NCBI GenBank assembly: GCA_025362535.1
Contig: JANYGE010000220.1
Location: 1 to 7,329 of the forward strand
DNA from: Hyphomicrobiales bacterium
Lineage (GTDB): Bacteria > Pseudomonadota > Alphaproteobacteria > Rhizobiales > Aestuariivirgaceae
Direction: 5' to 3'
DNA length: 7,329 nt
This document shows, piece after piece, positions 4,931 through 7,329 of this stretch. Below the pieces are notes generated by a model. That model saw nothing but the letters and a program-made list of their open reading frames with translations, was not told the DNA's origin and did no database searches. The position numbers were made by a program, and so were the translations under genes. Position 1 is the stretch's first letter; every line of letters begins with the position of its first letter.

Positions 4931-5695
4931 ATGTTTTACGCCTTTGATGTGAGTTTCTCACGCCGTAAACGAAGTGTTATTTCGGACATAAACCTTGAAC
5001 TGCGCACCGGTGAACTCACAGTCGTCATTGGACCAAACGGAGCAGGCAAAAGCACATTGTTAAAACTGCTCACAGGTGATCTCAAACCGACGAGCGGGAA
5101 AGTTTGGTTTGACGGGCACAGCTTGCAAGAATGGAGTGTCAGAGATCTTGCCAATCGTCGTGCCGTACTTTCCCAATCCACCAATTTGGTGTTTCCCTTC
5201 ACGGTCCACGAAGTCATTTCACTGGCGCTTCCCGAGGCTATCTATGCTGAAGACAAACTCGCAGTCATTCAAGACATCCTCAATATGTTCGATCTTAATG
5301 GCTTTGAGCACCGCCTGTTTCAGGAATTATCTGGTGGCGAGCAACAACGCGTTCATCTGGCGCGCGTGGTGTGTCAACTCAAATGCGGCGAAGTAAATAA
5401 GCCAAAACTTCTTTTCCTTGATGAACCTGTTTCCAGTTTAGACATTAAACATCAAATCAATGTTCTTACAACAGTGCGTAATTTGCTTTCCCCGCATCTC
5501 GGAGCTTTCGTCATTCTGCATGATCTCAACCTTGCCGCAGCTTTTGCCGATCGGATCATAATTATTCACGAGGGCTGCATAGTCGCCAATGATACAATGG
5601 CGAATGCACTGAAGAGTGATACGCTGAGCGAGGTATTTGGGATTGGCATGCGTGTCATGCGCAGTGGCACAAAGCGAAGAGTTGTTTACAATTAA
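4931..5695 (+). CDS. hmuV: Heme ABC transporter ATP-binding protein
   Basis: This 254-residue cytoplasmic ATPase would pair with HmuU and drive heme import. All motifs are intact: Walker A GPNGAGKS (34-41), Q-loop Gln82 in LSQST, signature LSGGEQQR (133-140), Walker B LLFLDEP (160-166), D-loop SSLD (168-171) and H-loop His197 in ILHDLN. The insert after the signature (VVCQLKCGEVNKP) is common in HmuV proteins. The ATG at 4931 lies 1 bp after the hmuU stop, with GAGAG 5 nt upstream. An in-frame ATG exists at 4814, but it would add 39 residues encoded within hmuU and unlike any ABC N-terminus. The gene ends the operon, 22 bp from the end of the convergent peptidase, and I see no hairpin terminator between them. 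Confidence 0.92.
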   Translation: MFYAFDVSFSRRKRSVISDINLELRTGELTVVIGPNGAGKSTLLKLLTGDLKPTSGKVWFDGHSLQEWSVRDLANRRAVLSQSTNLVFPFTVHEVISLALPEAIYAEDKLAVIQDILNMFDLNGFEHRLFQELSGGEQQRVHLARVVCQLKCGEVNKPKLLFLDEPVSSLDIKHQINVLTTVRNLLSPHLGAFVILHDLNLAAAFADRIIIIHEGCIVANDTMANALKSDTLSEVFGIGMRVMRSGTKRRVVYN

Positions 5696-5717
5696 CAGAT
5701 TGCCCCATCCTGAAACG

Positions 5718-6785
5718 CTATTCGGAAACCCGCTGATACTTCCGCAGGACATCCATCATCTGATCAAGTGGCAATGCAATCGATATGTTGCCATTGCGAC
5801 CCACCATAGTGTCATTGCAGATCATCGAATCCAAAACTGCTTCTTCGGTCGCCTCGACAACAGCACGGAACAATCCATCAATCGCGCTATTTGCCAGATA
5901 ATCCGCATTGCGTATTCCACCGCGCGCAAATGAGTGTTCGTTGGCCGTCGAAAACGCCAAAAAAATATCACCCGAACTGTTAGACCCAATAGTTCCAGTG
6001 CGCGCCAAGCCCAGAGGTACCCGTCGCGCCAGACGCTTTAATTGATGTGGCTGCAATGGAGCATCCGTGGCGATAATGGCGATAATTGAGCCTTGCTCCT
6101 TACCGCGCAGTTGATCGTGCAAAATATGCTTGCCCACTGGAACACCCATCACGGTAAAATCCTGGCGATGGCCAAAATTGGATTGCACAAAAATGCCCAA
6201 CGAAAATTTCTCACCATCAATTTCAACCAGCCGTGAAGCCGAGCCATTGCCCGCTTTGAAATCATAGGTGATCATGCCAGTACCGCCGCCCACACTGCCA
6301 AGCTCAAGGGCACCAGTTTTGGCGTTATCGAGCGCTTGCATGGCATGGGCCGCTGTCACATGAAATCCATTAATGTCATTTAAATCACCATCGTAAGTTT
6401 CAGCAGAAACTGGCAGGCCCCAATCTTGACCCGTACCGATTTTGTTTTTTACCAACCATTGCAAAGTGGCATCGCGCGTCACGCCGCAAGATGCTGTATT
6501 CGTAATAGTAATCGGCGTTTGCAATTCACCCGCTTCTTCAATCCAGGCAAGCCCCATCATCTCGCCGTTGCCGTTAAAAGAAAAGGAACCAGCAGCACAT
6601 GGGATATGCGCCTTGGCGCGACCACGCGGCAAAATCGCGGTAACACCTGTGCGAATATCATCACCTTTGATCAATGTGACCGTGCCGACCTCAACACCCA
6701 TCACATCAGTAATCGCATTGAAGCGTCCGGGGGTGCCAGCAAAAGCCAAGCCAAGCTCACGGCCGCGAATTTTCATATCTGCCAT
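5718..6785 (-). CDS. dmpA: P1/S58 family (DmpA-type) self-processing aminopeptidase
   Basis: Members are N-terminal-nucleophile-like hydrolases made as a precursor that cleaves itself before a serine, giving two subunits. DmpA of Ochrobactrum anthropi releases N-terminal L-residues and also acts on D-Ala esters and amides; BapA relatives cleave beta-peptides. The 355-residue product begins at the ATG at 6785, preceded by GAGGT at 6795-6791; an in-frame TTG at 6797 overlaps that site and is unlikely. Family features are the opening GTPGRFNAITDVMGVEVG (17-34), TGVTAILPRG (46-55) and IT-T-SCG near 94-101. The predicted autocleavage site is Gly232-Ser233 in QGSIIAIIATDAPL. Residues aligning with the DmpA active site are Glu129 and Tyr131, Asn203 in QSNFG, and Ser271 in SNSSGDIF. 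No clear signal peptide, so probably cytoplasmic. All key residues are present; the exact substrate is unknown. Confidence 0.88.
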   Translation of the reverse strand: MADMKIRGRELGLAFAGTPGRFNAITDVMGVEVGTVTLIKGDDIRTGVTAILPRGRAKAHIPCAAGSFSFNGNGEMMGLAWIEEAGELQTPITITNTASCGVTRDATLQWLVKNKIGTGQDWGLPVSAETYDGDLNDINGFHVTAAHAMQALDNAKTGALELGSVGGGTGMITYDFKAGNGSASRLVEIDGEKFSLGIFVQSNFGHRQDFTVMGVPVGKHILHDQLRGKEQGSIIAIIATDAPLQPHQLKRLARRVPLGLARTGTIGSNSSGDIFLAFSTANEHSFARGGIRNADYLANSAIDGLFRAVVEATEEAVLDSMICNDTMVGRNGNISIALPLDQMMDVLRKYQRVSE

Positions 6786-6790
6786 TCCAC

Positions 6791-6795
6791 ACCTC
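6791..6795 (-). promoter_or_regulatory. Peptidase Shine-Dalgarno; decides the start at 6785
   Basis: GAGGT on the minus strand lies 5 nt upstream of the ATG at 6785-6783. It falls inside the extra codons that a TTG start at 6797 would use, favouring the ATG. Confidence 0.6.
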
Positions 6796-6800
6796 AATAG

Positions 6801-6827
6801 ATTCTGCGCTTTGCTCTAGCACAGAAT
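6801..6827. repeat. 27-bp inverted repeat between the peptidase and antiporter genes
   Basis: The 10-bp arms at 6801-6810 (ATTCTGCGCT) and 6818-6827 (AGCACAGAAT) pair at nine of ten positions around a 7-nt spacer. It occupies nearly half of the 60-bp spacer between two divergently transcribed genes, so it is placed like an operator shared by both. The motif was not recognised, and I could not call a convincing promoter for either gene here. Confidence 0.4.
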
Positions 6828-6845
6828 ACAGTTAGTTTGAAAACC

Positions 6846-7329
6846 ATGGCAGTTGAATCAGTAACCAACTACAAGGATGTACTAATTGTGCTCGGGGCGG
6901 CTGGCTTTGCGGTGCCACTTTTGCGCAGGCTGGGCATCAACACAATTCTGGGATTTCTGATTGTTGGCGTCGTGCTCAGCCCCGGAATTTTGGGGCGCTT
7001 AGCTACACAATTACCCTTTCTCGAAAATCTGAAATTATCGCACCCTGATGATCTTGCCGCCTTCGCCGAATTTGGCGTGGTGTTTCTCATGTTCCTGATT
7101 GGTTTGGAACTCTCCCTACAACGCCTTCTCACCATGAAGCGCCTGGTTTTTGGCCTTGGAGGATTGCAAGTGTTGATCTCGACATTTGCCCTAACCACAC
7201 TCATGCGCTGGCTGGGCTTTGTTGATCGTGAAGCCCTGATTTTAGGCTTGGCACTTTCACTCTCATCCACAGCAGTGGTCATTCAAATCATTGCCGATGA
7301 AAAGCGCACTGGTAGTCAGGCAGGCCGCG
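6846..7329 (+). CDS. KefB/CPA2-type monovalent cation:proton antiporter, partial (C-terminus beyond right edge)
   Basis: The reading frame stays open for 161 residues from the ATG to the window end. It carries the N-terminal membrane domain of the CPA2 family: a hydrophobic opening (VLIVLGAAGFAVPLLRRLGI, 12-31), ILGFLIVGVVLSPGILG (34-50, matching the GYL-AG---GP--LG pattern), FAEFGVVFLMFLIGLELS (73-90), and LALSLSSTAVVIQIIADE (135-152), close to the KefB/KefC LGLSSTA-V segment. Such proteins exchange K+ or Na+ for protons across the inner membrane. The C-terminal part, where a TrkA-N (RCK) domain would confirm a Kef-type protein, is outside the window, so no symbol is given. There is no clear Shine-Dalgarno before the ATG (GTTTGAAAACC precedes it), but no better start is visible. 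It is divergent from the peptidase gene. Confidence 0.82.
   Translation, partial: MAVESVTNYKDVLIVLGAAGFAVPLLRRLGINTILGFLIVGVVLSPGILGRLATQLPFLENLKLSHPDDLAAFAEFGVVFLMFLIGLELSLQRLLTMKRLVFGLGGLQVLISTFALTTLMRWLGFVDREALILGLALSLSSTAVVIQIIADEKRTGSQAGR

Noticed and set aside
6869..7282. 137-residue minus-strand open frame opposite the antiporter
   Set aside because: Rich in Arg, Ser, Pro and Thr without domain features; it is the reverse-strand shadow of the clear CPA2 membrane-domain coding sequence.
1..7329. CRISPR arrays, tRNA or rRNA genes, insertion sequences, phage genes, or defence systems
   Set aside because: No regularly spaced repeats, cloverleaf-like segments, transposase motifs or terminal repeats were seen; nearly all of the window is accounted for by transport and peptidase genes.

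Overview
The window looks like the chromosome of an alphaproteobacterium, most likely in or near the Hyphomicrobiales. I infer this from the gene families: a small HemP/HmuP protein next to heme-transport genes, rhizobial/Brucella-type HmuTUV, and a DmpA-type self-processing aminopeptidase. By eye the base composition is moderate, slightly below 50% GC, which is low for that order. No identity search was possible, so the taxon is a guess.

Layout. (1) Positions 1-2512, minus strand: a heme/hemoglobin TonB-dependent outer-membrane receptor (hmuR type), followed 6 bp later by exbB, which runs off the left edge. (2) Positions 2513-2788: a divergent control region dense in inverted repeats, with a good minus-strand promoter whose 17-bp spacer is exactly a perfect palindrome. 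(3) Positions 2789-5695, plus strand: hmuP-hmuT-hmuU-hmuV, very tightly packed (12-bp gap, 4-bp overlap, 1-bp gap). (4) Positions 5718-6785, minus strand: a P1/S58-family (DmpA-type) peptidase, convergent with hmuV. (5) Positions 6786-6845: a short divergent spacer containing a 27-bp inverted repeat. (6) Positions 6846-7329, plus strand: the N-terminal part of a KefB/CPA2-type cation:proton antiporter, cut by the right edge.

How the genes work together. The receptor takes heme across the outer membrane using energy passed from ExbB (with ExbD and TonB, presumably beyond the left edge). HmuT binds heme in the periplasm, and the HmuU permease with the HmuV ATPase imports it into the cytoplasm. 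HmuP is known in rhizobia as a co-activator of the receptor gene, which fits its place as first gene of the divergent operon. The heme-handling gene hmuS, often found between hmuP and hmuT, is absent here. The peptidase and antiporter have no evident link to heme.

The protein-coding content is a recognisable, known system. The less ordinary material is regulatory: a terminator-like perfect palindrome inside the start of exbB, a receptor C-terminus whose last two glycine codons double as the exbB ribosome-binding site, an inverted repeat that could mask the receptor's ribosome-binding site, and several unexplained palindromes in the divergent promoter region with no recognisable Irr, RirA or Fur site.
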